A DNA stretch of 64,000 nt from Portulaca oleracea (Eukaryota > Streptophyta > Magnoliopsida > Caryophyllales > Portulacaceae): NCBI GenBank assembly GCA_029582165.1, contig CM055893.1, positions 27,069,179 through 27,133,178 of the forward strand, written 5' to 3'. Below are positions 1 to 10,983 of the stretch, in pieces; position 1 is the stretch's first letter, and every line of letters begins with the position of its first letter. Below the pieces are notes generated by a model. It ran no database searches and was not told the origin of the DNA. It was given only the letters and a program-made list of their open reading frames with translations. The position numbers and the translations under genes are program-made.

Positions 1-332
1 TGGATGCTTGAACTTGAGCCAATCCAACGGTAACTTGCCTTCATTATTGATTCTTCCCTTTTGTGTTGATGCTTCCTCAATCATCAATCATCCAACGGAT
101 TCTTTCCTTTTGGGTTTGTATTTGATTGCACAATCCTCTTGATTTGTTTTCCTTATCTTTCCTTATGATTTATATTTACAAATAAATCACACAATCAAAA
201 TATATCCGAATATATATTATATAATCAGAATATATAATATAAGGCAACTTCCCTTTTCCGGATTTTGGCTTTCATCAAAACATAAGGTCCTTCGCGGATG
301 CGCGGTGAAGGACCTTGACCATGTCTTCAACA
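1..332 (-). mobile_element. LTR copy 1 (partial, cut by window edge)
   Basis: Matches the 3' part (plus-strand sense) of the other LTR copies and ends at ...CTTCAACA before the polypurine tract. Confidence 0.85.
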
Positions 333-346
333 ATCTCCCCCTTTTT
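333..346 (-). other. Polypurine tract of array unit
   Basis: On the minus strand this reads AAAAAGGGGGAGAT and abuts the LTR start TGTTGAAG. It recurs at 1620, 2885, 4171, 6714 and 7983; the copy near 5443 is degraded. Confidence 0.8.
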
Positions 347-727
347 GATGAAAGATAAAATTCAACAACAATAAATCTTTTTTTTTCCTTTTTGGATTAT
401 CACAAGGTCAACAGGAATATCCCGTTTGATATAACATCTAGTATGTTTTAGAGGTTGTCTAGAAATCTGCAACGCTTGATAAACTTATCGATCTTAAGAG
501 AGTCCTCCCCCTCAATTCATGCTATAATTCAATTTGTTCAAGAATGTTTTGTAAATGACATACCTCAAGGTTTGTGCCAGATGAAGGACATAAGAAATAT
601 GATTTAATTTTTTACCTCGTCAATGTCCTTATGGCTAAATGCATCTACATCCGTGACTTACCTTGTTGTTTTCACTATCCCCCGTGATCTTTTCCACATA
701 GCGATTAGTCTCTTCTTGAGTGGACCT

Positions 728-739
728 GCTCTGATACCA
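728..739 (-). other. Primer-binding site (initiator Met tRNA type)
   Basis: GCTCTGATACCA here is the reverse complement of TGGTATCAGAGC, the usual plant Copia primer site, two bases from the LTR end. It is intact before LTR copies 2, 4, 5 and 7, but altered before copies 3, 6 and 8. Confidence 0.85.
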
Positions 740-741
740 CT

Positions 742-1619
742 TGTTGGAGCCCAAGAGGGGGGTGAAGTTCACAATTAAGATCTACACACTAGGTAAGGAC
801 GTTAGAGCAAACTTCCTTGGTTTCAAGCCAAGGATCAAAACACAGTGTAACTGAAATACCTCATTAGATTTATAACAATCAAAGAACAAGTTACACTTAC
901 AAAACAAAACAAGAAGTAATGACCAAGGCGATTCTTGATAGGATCATGACAAGGCCGAATGTCCTTGAGTCATTTCTGAATAAGGATCGTCGTAGGAAAA
1001 CCCTAGCGGCGATTTGGAATACGATGGATTACATTGAAGCACAAACACACACAGTCTTAGTCCGTCAAGGCTCTACTACACACCATTTCTCCACCACTTG
1101 TGGACACAATGAATGCTCACCAAGGTCCTTGGCTATACCTTCACCAGAGGTCCTTTACTGGCTACCTTCACCACCGAACCATTGGTTACACATTCGGAGA
1201 AATCCCACCGGATTTCTTACTCCGCGATTACTTCCGTGGAATCGCCTAAGTTCTCAGAACTTCAATCGTCCTTTTTATAGAGGGCTTTGGATGCTTGAAC
1301 TTGAGCCAATCCAACGGTAACTTGCCTTCATTATTGATTCTTCCCTTTTGTGTTGATGCTTCCTCAATCATCAATCATCCAACGGATTCTTTCCTTTTGG
1401 GTTTGTATTTGATTGCACAATCCTCTTGATTTGTTTTCCTTATCTTTCCTTATGATTTATATTTACAAATAAATCACACAATCAAAATATATCCGAATAT
1501 ATATTATATAATCAGAATATATAATATAAGGCAACTTCCCTTTTCCGGATTTTGGCTTTCATCAAAACATAAGGTCCTTCGCGGATGCGCGGTGAAGGAC
1601 CTTGACCATGTCTTCAACA
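742..1619 (-). mobile_element. LTR copy 2
   Basis: 878 bp, bounded by TGTTGGAGCC and CTTCAACA on the plus strand. A minus-strand TATA box (CTCTATAAAAAGG, around 1271-1283) marks the probable promoter and recurs in the other copies. Confidence 0.87.
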
Positions 1620-2021
1620 ATCTCCCCCTTTTTGATGAAAGATAAAATTCAACAACAATAAATCTTTTTTTTTCCTTTTTGGATTATCACAAGGTCAACA
1701 GGAATATCCCGCTTGATATAACATCTAGTATGTTTTAGAGGTTGTCTAGAAATGCAGCGCTTGATAAACTTATCGATCTTAAGAGAGTCCTCCCCCTCAA
1801 TTCATGCTATAATTCAATTTGTTCAAGAATGTTTTGTAAATGACATACCTCGAGGTTTGTGCGGATGAAGGACATAAGAAATATGATTTAATTTTTACCT
1901 CGTCGATGTCCTTATGGCTAAATGCATCTACATCCGTGACTTACCTTGTTGTTTTCACTATCCCCGTGATCTTTTCCATAGCGATTAGTCTCTTCTTGAG
2001 TGGACTGCTCACGATACCACT

Positions 2022-2884
2022 TGTTGGAGCCCAAGAGGGGGTGAAGTTCACAATTAAGATCTACACACTAGGTAAGGGCGTTAGAGCAAACTTCCTTGGT
2101 TTTGAGCCAAGGATCAAAACCTGATGTAATGAAATACCTCATTAGATTTATAACAATTAAAGAACAAGTTACACTTACAAAACAAAACAGAAGTAATGGC
2201 CGAAGGCGATTCTTGATAGGATCAACGACCAGACCGAATGTCCTTGAGTCACTACAAATAAGGATCGTCGTAGGAAAACCTAGCGGCGATTTGGAATCTG
2301 ATGGATTACATTGAAGCACAAACACACACAGTCTTAGTCCGTCAAGGCTCTACTACACACCATTTCTCCACCACATGTGGACACAATGAATGCTCACCAA
2401 GGTCCTTGGCTATACCTTCACCAGAGGTCCTTTCGGCTACCTTCACCAGAACCATTGGTTACACATTCGGAGAAATCACCGGATTTCTTACTCGCGATTA
2501 CCAGTGGAATCGCCTAAGTTCCCGAACTTCAATCGTCCTTTTATAGAGGGCTTTGGATGCTTGAACTTGAGCCAATCCAGCGGTAACTTGCCTTCATTAT
2601 TGATTCTTCCCTTTTGTGTTGATGCTTCCTCGATCATCAATCATCCAATGATTCTTTCCTTTTGGGTTTGTATTTGATTGCACAATCCTCTTGATTTGTT
2701 TTCCTTATCTTTCCTTATGATTTATATTTACAAATAAATCACACAATCAAAATATATCCGAATATATATTATATAATCAGAATATATAATATAAGGCAAC
2801 TTCCCTTTTCCGGATTTTGGCTTTCATCAAAACATAAGGTCCTTCGCGGATGCGCGGTGAAGGACCTTGACCATGTCTTCAACA
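2022..2884 (-). mobile_element. LTR copy 3
   Basis: 863 bp with the same termini as copy 2; several small indels, mostly at CAG/CTG/CCG positions. Confidence 0.87.
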
Positions 2885-3295
2885 ATCTCCCCCTTTTTGA
2901 TGAAAGATAAAATTCAACAACAATAAATCTTTTTTTTTCCTTTTTGGATTATCACAAGGTCAACAGGAATATCCCGCTTGATATAACATCTAGTATGTTT
3001 TAGAGGTTGTCTAGAAATCTGCAATGCTTGATAAACTTGTCAGTACTAAGAGAGAGTCCTCCCCCTCAATTCATGCTATAATTCAATTTGTTCAAGAATG
3101 TTTTGTAAATGACATACCTCAAGGTTTGTGCCAGATGAAGGACATAAGAAATATGATTTAATTTTTTACCTCGTCAATGTCCTTATGGCTAAATGCATCT
3201 ACATCCGTGACTTACCTTGTTGTTTTCACTATCCCCCGTGATCTTTTCCACAGAGCGATTAGTCTCTTCTTGAGTGGACCTGCTCTGATACCACT

Positions 3296-4170
3296 TGTTG
3301 GAGCCCAAGAGGGGGGTGAAGTTCACAATTAAGATCTACACACTAGGTAAGGACGTTAGAGCAAACTTCCTTGGTTTCAAGCCAAGGATCAAAACACAGT
3401 GTAACTGAAATACCTCATTAGATTTATAACAATCAAAGAACAAGTTACACTTACAAAACAAAACAAGAAGTAACAGCCCGAAGGCAGTTACTGATAGGAT
3501 CACTGACCAAGACTGAATGTCCTTGAGTCAGCTACAAATAAGGATCGTCGTAGGAAAACCCTAGCGGCGATTTGGAATACGATGGATTACATTGAAGCAC
3601 AAACACACACAGTCTTAGTCCGTCAAGGCTCTGCTACACACCATTTCTCCACCACGTGTGGACACAACGAATGCTCACCAAGGTCCTTGGCTATACCTTC
3701 ACCAGAGGTCCTTTACTGGCTACCTTCACCACCGAACCATTGGTTACACACTCGGAGAAATCCCACCGGATTTCTTACTCCGCGATTACTTCCGTGGAAT
3801 CGCCTAAGTTCTCAGAACTTCAATCGTCCTTTTTATAGAGGGCTTTGGATGCTTGAACTTGAGCCAATCCAACGGTAACTTGCCTTCATTATTGATTCTT
3901 CCCTTTTGTGTTGATGCTTCCTCAATCATCCAACGGATTCTTTCCTTTTGGGTTTGTATTTGATTGCACAATCCTCTTGATTTGTTTTCCTTATCTTTCC
4001 TTATGATTTATATTTACAAATAAATCACACAATCAAAATATATCCGAATATATATTATATAATCAGAATATATAATATAAGGCAACTTCCCTTTTCCGGA
4101 TTTTGGCTTTCATCAAAACATAAGGTCCTTCGCGGATGCGCGGTGAAGGACCTTGACCATGTCTTCAACA
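3296..4170 (-). mobile_element. LTR copy 4
   Basis: 875 bp, same termini. It lacks one short ATCAATC repeat present in copies 1-3. Confidence 0.87.
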
Positions 4171-4583
4171 ATCTCCCCCTTTTTGATGAAAGATAAAATT
4201 CAACAACAATAAATCTTTTTTTTTTTCCTTTTTGGATTATCACAAGGTCAACAGGAATATCCCGCTTGATATAACATCTAGTATGTTTTAGAGGTTGTCT
4301 AGAAATCTGCAACGCTTGATAAACTTGTCAGTACTAAGAGAGAGTCCTCCCCCTCAATTCATGCTATAATTCAATTTGTTCAAGAATGTTTTGTAAATGA
4401 CATACCTCAAGGTTTGTGCCAGATGAAGGACATAAGAAATATGATTTAATTTTTTACCTCGTCAATGTCCTTATGGCTAAATGCATCTACATCCGTGACT
4501 TACCTTGTTGTTTTCACTATCCCCCGTGATCTTTTCCACAGAGCGATTAGTCTCTTCTTGAGTGAACCTGCTCTGATACCACT

Positions 4584-5442
4584 TGTTGGAGCCCAAGAGG
4601 GTGAAGTTCACAATTAAGATCTACACACTAGGTAAGGGCGTTAGAGCAAACTTCCTTGGTTTTGAGCGGATCAAAACGATGTAATGAAATACCTCATTAG
4701 ATTTATAACAATCAAAGAACAAGTTACACTTACAAAACAAAACAAGTAATGCCAGAAGGCGATTCGATAGGATCCTTGACCAAGGCCGAATGTCCTTGAG
4801 TCAGCTACAAATAAGGATCGTCGTAGGAAAACCCTAGCGGCGATTTGGAATACGATGGATTACATTGAAGCACAAACACACACAGTCTTAGTCCGTCAAG
4901 GCTCTGCTACACACCATTTCTCCACCACATGTGGACACAACGAATGCTCACCAAGGTCCTTGGCTATACCTTCACGGAGGTCCTTTGCGGCTACCTTCAC
5001 CACCGAACCATTGGTTACACACTCGGAGAAATCCCACCGGATTTCTTACTCGCGATGCCAGTGGAATCGCCTAAGTTCTCAGAACTTCAATCGTCCTTTT
5101 TATAGAGGGCTTTGGATGCTTGAACTTGAGCCAATCCAACGGTAACTTGCCTTCATTATTGATTCTTCCCTTTTGTGTTGATGTTTCCTCGATCATCAAT
5201 CATCCAATGATTCTTTCCTTTTGGGTTTGTATTTGATTGCACAATCCTCTTGATTTGTTTTTCTTATCTTTCCTTATGATTTATATTTACAAATAAATCA
5301 CACAATCAAAATATATCCGAATATATATTATATAATCAGAATATATAATATAAGGCAACTTCCCTTTTCCGGATTTTGGCTTTCATCAAAACATAAGGTC
5401 CTTCAGCGGATGCGGTGAAGGACCTTGACCAGTTCTTCAACT
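4584..5442 (-). mobile_element. LTR copy 5
   Basis: About 859 bp. The end next to the polypurine tract is mutated (CTTCAACT, with altered PPT), so this unit would be a poor reverse-transcription substrate. Confidence 0.85.
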
Positions 5443-5849
5443 ATATCCCCATTTTTGTTGAAAGATAAAATTCAACAACAATAAATCTTTTTTTTTTTCC
5501 TTTTTGGATTATCACAAGGTCAATAGGAATATCCCGCTTGATATAACATCTAGTATGTTTTAGAGGTTGTCTAGAAATCTGCAACGCTTGATAAACTTGT
5601 CAGTACTAAGAGAGAGTCCTCCCCCTCAATTCATGCTATAATTCAATTTGTTCAAGAATGTTTTGTAAATGACATACCTCGTGGTTTGTGCCAGATGAAG
5701 GACATAAGAAATATGATTTAATTTTTACCTCGTCGATGTCCTTATGGCTAAATGCATCTACATCCGTGACTTACCTTGTTGTTTTCACTATCCTGTGATC
5801 TTTTCCAGAGCGATTAGTCTCTTCTTGAGTGGACCTACTCGATACCACT

Positions 5850-6713
5850 TGTTGGAGCCCAAGAGGGGTGAAGTTCACAATTAAGATCTACACACTAGGT
5901 AAGGGCGTTAGAGCAAACTTCCTTGGTTTTGAGCGAGGATCAAAACAGATGTAATCAAATACCTCATTAGATTTATAACAATCAAAGAACAAGTTACACT
6001 TACAAAACAAAACAAGAAATGCGGCCGAAGCGATTCGATAGGATCACCGACCAAGACCGAATGTCCTTGAGTCCTGAATAAGGATCGTCGTAGGAAAACC
6101 CTAGCGGCGATTTGGAATACGATGGATTACATTGAAGCACAAACACACACAGTCTTAGTCCGTCAAGGCTCTGCTACACACCATTTCTCCACCACATGTG
6201 GACACAACGAATGCTCACCAAGGTCCTTGGCTATACCTTCACCAGAGGTCCTTTACTGGCTACCTTCACCACCGAACCATTGGTTACACACTCGGAGAAA
6301 TCCCACCGGATTTCTTACTCATGATGCCAGTGGAATCGCCTAAGTTCTCAGAACTTCAATCGTCCTTTTTATAGAGGGCTTTGGATGCTTGAACTTGAGC
6401 CAATCCAACGGTAACTTGCCTTCATTATTGATTCTTCCCTTTTGTGTTGATGCTTCCTCAATCATCAATCATCCAACGGATTCTTTCCTTTTGGGTTTGT
6501 ATTTGATTGCACAATCCTCTTGATTTGTTTTCCTTATCTTTCCTTATGATTTATATTTACAAATAAATCACACAATCAAAATATATCCGAATATATATTA
6601 TATAATCAGAATATATAATATAAGGCAACTTCCCTTTTCCGGATTTTGGCTTTCATCAAAACATAAGGTCCTTCGCGGATGCGCGGTGAAGGACCTTGAC
6701 CATGTCTTCAACA
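5850..6713 (-). mobile_element. LTR copy 6
   Basis: 864 bp with intact TG...CA termini. Confidence 0.87.
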
Positions 6714-7124
6714 ATCTCCCCCTTTTTGATGAAAGATAAAATTCAACAACAATAAATCTTTTTTTTTCCTTTTTGGATTATCACAAGGTCAATAGGAATA
6801 TCCCGCTTGATATAACATCTAGTATGTTTTAGAGGTTGTCTAGAAATGCGCTGAACGCTTGATAAACTTATCGATCTTAAGAGAGTCCTCCCCCTCAATT
6901 CATGCTATAATTCAATTTGTTCAAGAATGTTTTGTAAATGACATACCTCAAGGTTTGTGCCAGATGAAGGACATAAGAAATATGATTTAATTTTTTACCT
7001 CGTCAATGTCCTTATGGCTAAATGCATCTACATCCGTGACTTACCTTGTTGTTTTCACTATCCCCTGTGATCTTTTCCACAGAGCGATTAGTCTCTTCTT
7101 GAGTGGACCTACTCTGATACCACT

Positions 7125-7982
7125 TGTTGGAGCCCAAGAGGGGGGTGAAGTTCACAATTAAGATCTACACACTAGGTAAGGACGTTAGAGCAAACTTCCT
7201 TGGTTTGAGCGAGGATCAAAACAGATGTAAGCGAAATACCTCATTAGATTTATAACAATCAAAGAACAAGTTACACTTACAAAACAAAACAAATGCTGAC
7301 CGGCGATTCGATAGGATCATGACGAGACCGAATGTCCTTGAGTCATTTCTGAATAAGGATCGTCGTAGGAAAACCCTAGCGGCGATTTGGAATCTGATGG
7401 ATTACATTGAAGCACAACACACGGTCTTAGTCAGTCGAGGCTCTGCTACACACCATTTCTCCACCACATGTGGACACAACGAATGCTCACCAAGGTCCTT
7501 GGCTATACCTTCACCGGAGGTCCTTTCGGCTACCTTCACCACCGAACCATTGGTTACACACTCGGAGAAATCCCACGGATTTCTTACTCATGATGCCAGT
7601 GGAATCGCCTAAGTTCTCGAGAACTTCAATCGTCCTTTTATAGAGGGCTTTGGATGCTTGAACTTGAGCCAATCCAAGCGGTAACTTGCCTTCATTATTG
7701 ATTCTTCCCTTTTGTGTTGATGCTTCCTCGATCATCAATCATCCAATGATTCTTTCCTTTTGGGTTTGTATTTGATTGCACAATCCTCTTGATTTGTTTT
7801 CCTTATCTTTCCTTATGATTTATATTTACAAATAAATCACACAATCAAAATATATCCGAATATATATTATATAATCAGAATATATAATATAAGGCAACTT
7901 CCCTTTTCCGGATTTTGGCTTTCATCAAAACATAAGGTCCTTCGCGGATGCGCGGTGAAGGACCTTGACCATGTCTTCAACA
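7125..7982 (-). mobile_element. LTR copy 7
   Basis: 858 bp with intact termini. Confidence 0.87.
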
Positions 7983-8384
7983 ATCTCCCCCTTTTTGATG
8001 AAAGATAAAATTCAACAACAATAAATCTTTTTTTTTTCCTTTTGGATTATCACAAGGTCAATAGGAATATCCGCTTGATATAACATCTAGTATGTTTTAG
8101 AGGTTGTCTAGAAATCTGCAGCTTGATAAACTTATCGATCTTAAGAGAGTCCTCCCCCTCAATTCATGCTATAATTCAATTTGTTCAAGAATGTTTTGTA
8201 AATGACATACCTCGAGGTTTGTGCCAGATGAAGGACATAAGAAATATGATTTAATTTTTTACCTCGTCAATGTCCTTATGGCTAAATGCATCTACATCCG
8301 TGACTTACCTTGTTGTTTTCACTATCCTGTGATCTTTTCCACGAGCGATTAGTCTCTTCTTGAGTGGACCTACTCGATACCACT

Positions 8385-9244
8385 TGTTGGAGCCCGAGAG
8401 GGGGTGAAGTTCACAATTAAGATCTACACACTAGGTAAGGGCGTTAGAGCAAACTTCCTTGGTTTTGAGCGAGGATCAAAACGATGTAATGAAATACCTC
8501 ATTAGATTTATAACAATCAAAGAACAAGTTACACTTACAAAACAAAACAAGAAGTAACGGCAAGGCGATTCTTGATAGGATCACGACCAAGGTGAATGTC
8601 CTTGAGTCACTCTGAATAAGGATCGTCGTAGGAAAACCTAGCGGCGATTTGGAATCTGATGGATTACATTGAAGCACAAACACACGATCTTAGTCCGTCG
8701 AGGCTCTGCTACACACCATTTCTCCACCACATGTGGACACAACGAATGCTCACAAGGTCCTTGGCTATACCTTCACGAGAGGTCCTTTCGCTACCTTCAC
8801 CACCGAACCATTGGTTACACACTCGGAGAAATCCCCGGATTTCTTACTCCGCGATTACTTCCGTGGAATCGCCTAAGTTCTCAGAACTTCAATCGTCCTT
8901 TTTATAGAGGGCTTTGGATGCTTGAACTTGAGCCAATCCAACGGTAACTTGCCTTCATTATTGATTCTTCCCTTTTGTGTTGATGCTTCCTCAATCATCA
9001 ATCATCAATGATTCTTTCCTTTTGGGTTTGTATTTGATTGCACAATCCTCTTGATTTGTTTTCCTTATCTTTCCTTATGATTTATATCTACAAATAAATC
9101 ACACAATCAAAATATATCCGAATATATATTATATAATCAGAATATATAATATAAGGCAACTTCCCTTTTCCGGATTTTGGCTTTCATCAAAACATAAGGT
9201 CCTTCGCGGATGCGCGGTGAAGGACCTTGACCATGTCTTCAACA
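8385..9244 (-). mobile_element. LTR copy 8 (array end)
   Basis: 860 bp. Similarity to the array stops exactly after CTTCAACA; what follows (CTCAC...) is unrelated, so this is the insertion edge of the array. Confidence 0.87.
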
Positions 9245-9640
9245 CTCACAAAAGAAAAGAACACAAATACATAAAAACACGGGACGAAAGACTCAATAAC
9301 AAAACAAAATACTCAAAATGACAGCAAAGATTTTATTTACAATCCTCCTTAGGGAAGCATCTATAGGATCATTCAATCAACTAAATATAATCTAGGCACC
9401 CTAAAAGTGAATCAAAGTCCATGTACAAGAGAAGGAAAAGCATTGGAAAGATTTTCAAGCACTACATTTCTCAAGTTGAAATCAATCACCCCCTATTCAA
9501 AGCAGGCACATAAATAAGTATGAAACTTGGTGAATTGAGAGTAACCTCACATTTGGGAATGTGGAAACACTTCTCTTATGTGTTTGAAAATAGAATAATC
9601 AACGAAAGTGCACTCAATACTCAATCCAAAGCAACATCCT
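9245..9640. other. Non-coding spacer
   Basis: A/T-rich sequence between the array edge and the first retrotransposon relic. I see no gene or clear repeat in it. Confidence 0.5.
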
Positions 9641-9654
9641 ACCATAAGCTTGCA

Positions 9655-10140
9655 AAACATCTCAATTCTCTACCGCTTATATGCAATGGAATTTTATGCG
9701 CCTCACAATCACATCAACAGAAGTTGGTGAGTGCATACAACGAATTGACCATCTCAACCACGATGACCCCAGAATCCTTAGTCGCCCATGTCACATCTAA
9801 ACAGGGCATTATCACTTTTGGAGATGAGGATTTACCCCGATGAGGAGTCTCTCATAACAAAGCATCGTACCTCATAGTTCAGTGCTCAAACAAGACTATC
9901 TCACTCGTGTTAGTGGACAATGGGTCAGTTATAAATGTATGCCCATGGAGGATAGCACAAAAGTTAGGGGTTCAACAACAACATTAAATCAAAACAGAGT
10001 GCAACTCTATGCATATGACAATTTGCCTCGCAAATCGGTAGAGTCCATAGTACTACCTATCATCATGAACTACATCACTCGGAACTTGAAATTCGTGGTG
10101 CTTGATATCCCAGCATCCTTAAACCTACTAAAAAAGATCA
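9655..10140 (+). pseudogene. Ty3/Gypsy (Tat/Ogre-like) aspartic protease relic
   Basis: Two partly overlapping frames match the protease region of plant Tat/Ogre-type Ty3 elements. They carry FGDEDLP, then, after a stop and frame change, HNKA, the active-site-like VLVDNGSVINVCP (usual motif VLIDNGSSLNV), YAYDNLPRKSV and VVLDIPASLNLL. The normal protein would be one frame inside a gag-pol polyprotein, cleaving it in the particle. Here it has at least one stop near 9841, one frameshift near 9980, and no gag, RT or integrase around it. It ends where a Copia RNase H frame begins, so it is an old fragment used as an insertion target. The family assignment rests on motif order only. Confidence 0.6.
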
Positions 10141-10164
10141 AGTTTTTAGATAACCTAAAATTTG

Positions 10165-10348
10165 GAAAGGCTGATTTTTGCTAAAAATTGTGATAATCAA
10201 GCAGTGCTACATATTGCCAACAATTATATTTATCATGAACGCACAAAGCACATCGTGATAGACTGTCATTTTGTTTGTGAAAAGCTTGAAATTGGTTTGC
10301 TCTTCGCAAGATTCATACTAAAGAAGAACCAGCTGATATGTTCACTAA
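10165..10348 (+). pseudogene. Copia RNase H relic, 5' part (split by CACTA)
   Basis: The frame reads [30 protein letters not shown], then after a frameshift near 10300 [10 protein letters not shown]. These are conserved blocks of the C-terminal RNase H of plant Ty1/Copia pol (CDNQ.A..IA.NP, HERTKHIEIDCHF.RE, LADIFTK). Upstream reverse transcriptase and integrase are missing. The frame is cut at 10348 by a CACTA element and resumes at 18304, so the two parts were once one sequence. Confidence 0.75.
10346..10348. other. CACTA target-site duplication, left
   Basis: TAA, repeated at 18304-18306. Confidence 0.8.
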
Positions 10349-10372
10349 TACTACAACAGAACAGGCCTACGA

Positions 10373-10740
10373 CGACCGTTAATATCGGTCGCAATGGGGC
10401 TCTATCGGTCGCAAGAGAGGGCGGGCGACCGATATCAGCGACCGATACGTATCGGTCGCTGTATATCCGTCGTTTTACGGACCGAGCGACCGATATATAT
10501 CGGTCGCCAAACTTACGTCCGATAAACGACACGGCGACCGATACACTATCGGTCGCAAATTATGCGTCGCAAAATAGCGACCAATCTTTGTATCGATCGC
10601 CGTATAATGATCACTAATAATGGTATTACTCGTAACGGATACATATCGATCATGATTTTAATTTTTTTAAAATAATTCTGAATTGATATCGACTAGGTTC
10701 TAATCATACTGTATTTATTGAATTATCGGTCGCTGCTATT
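10373..10740. repeat. CACTA subterminal repeats, left
   Basis: Many copies of a short motif CGACCGATA / TATCGGTCG in both orientations, often paired into short palindromes. Density is high to about 10560, with one more copy near 10727. The same motif recurs at the right end. In En/Spm such repeats bind TNPA. Confidence 0.85.
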
Positions 10741-10753
10741 ATTATATTATCCA

Positions 10754-10765
10754 CATATATATATA

Positions 10766-10809
<44 letters not shown>

Positions 10810-10815
10810 TATATA
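10754..10815. repeat. (AT)n microsatellite
   Basis: About 60 bp of nearly pure AT dinucleotide. Confidence 0.9.
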
Positions 10816-10983
10816 ATATTCAGCTGCGTATTTTTCTACCTGTCAGTTTCATACATAACATAATTAAACATATATAATATTAAACATTCATGCATAAGTT
10901 TCATAGATAAGCTAAGTTTCATACATACATATGTTTCATACTTAATATCCATACATATATATAATAACTAAAAGTTCATAAGT

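Larger units (their letters stand above)
1..9244 (-). repeat. Tandem array of Copia LTR plus minimal internal region
   Basis: A unit of 1260-1288 bp repeats head to tail about seven times. Read on the minus strand each unit is an LTR of about 860-880 bp (starts TGTTGAAGAC, ends CTCCAACA), a primer-binding site TGGTATCAGAGC, about 400 bp of leader and trailer, then a polypurine tract AAAAAGGGGGAGAT directly before the next LTR. No gag or pol is present in any unit. The short open frames that recur in each copy on the plus strand lie inside the LTR, are not conserved in length and are not genes. The PPT context resembles SIRE/Maximus-type Copia elements (tentative). The array ends exactly at an LTR end at 9244; its other end lies outside the window. 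Confidence 0.9.

Noticed and set aside
919..8947. Recurring open frames such as MDYIEAQTHTVLV... as a repeated small protein family
   Set aside because: They lie within the LTRs, antisense to the element, their lengths and ends change with small indels in every copy, and they match no family.
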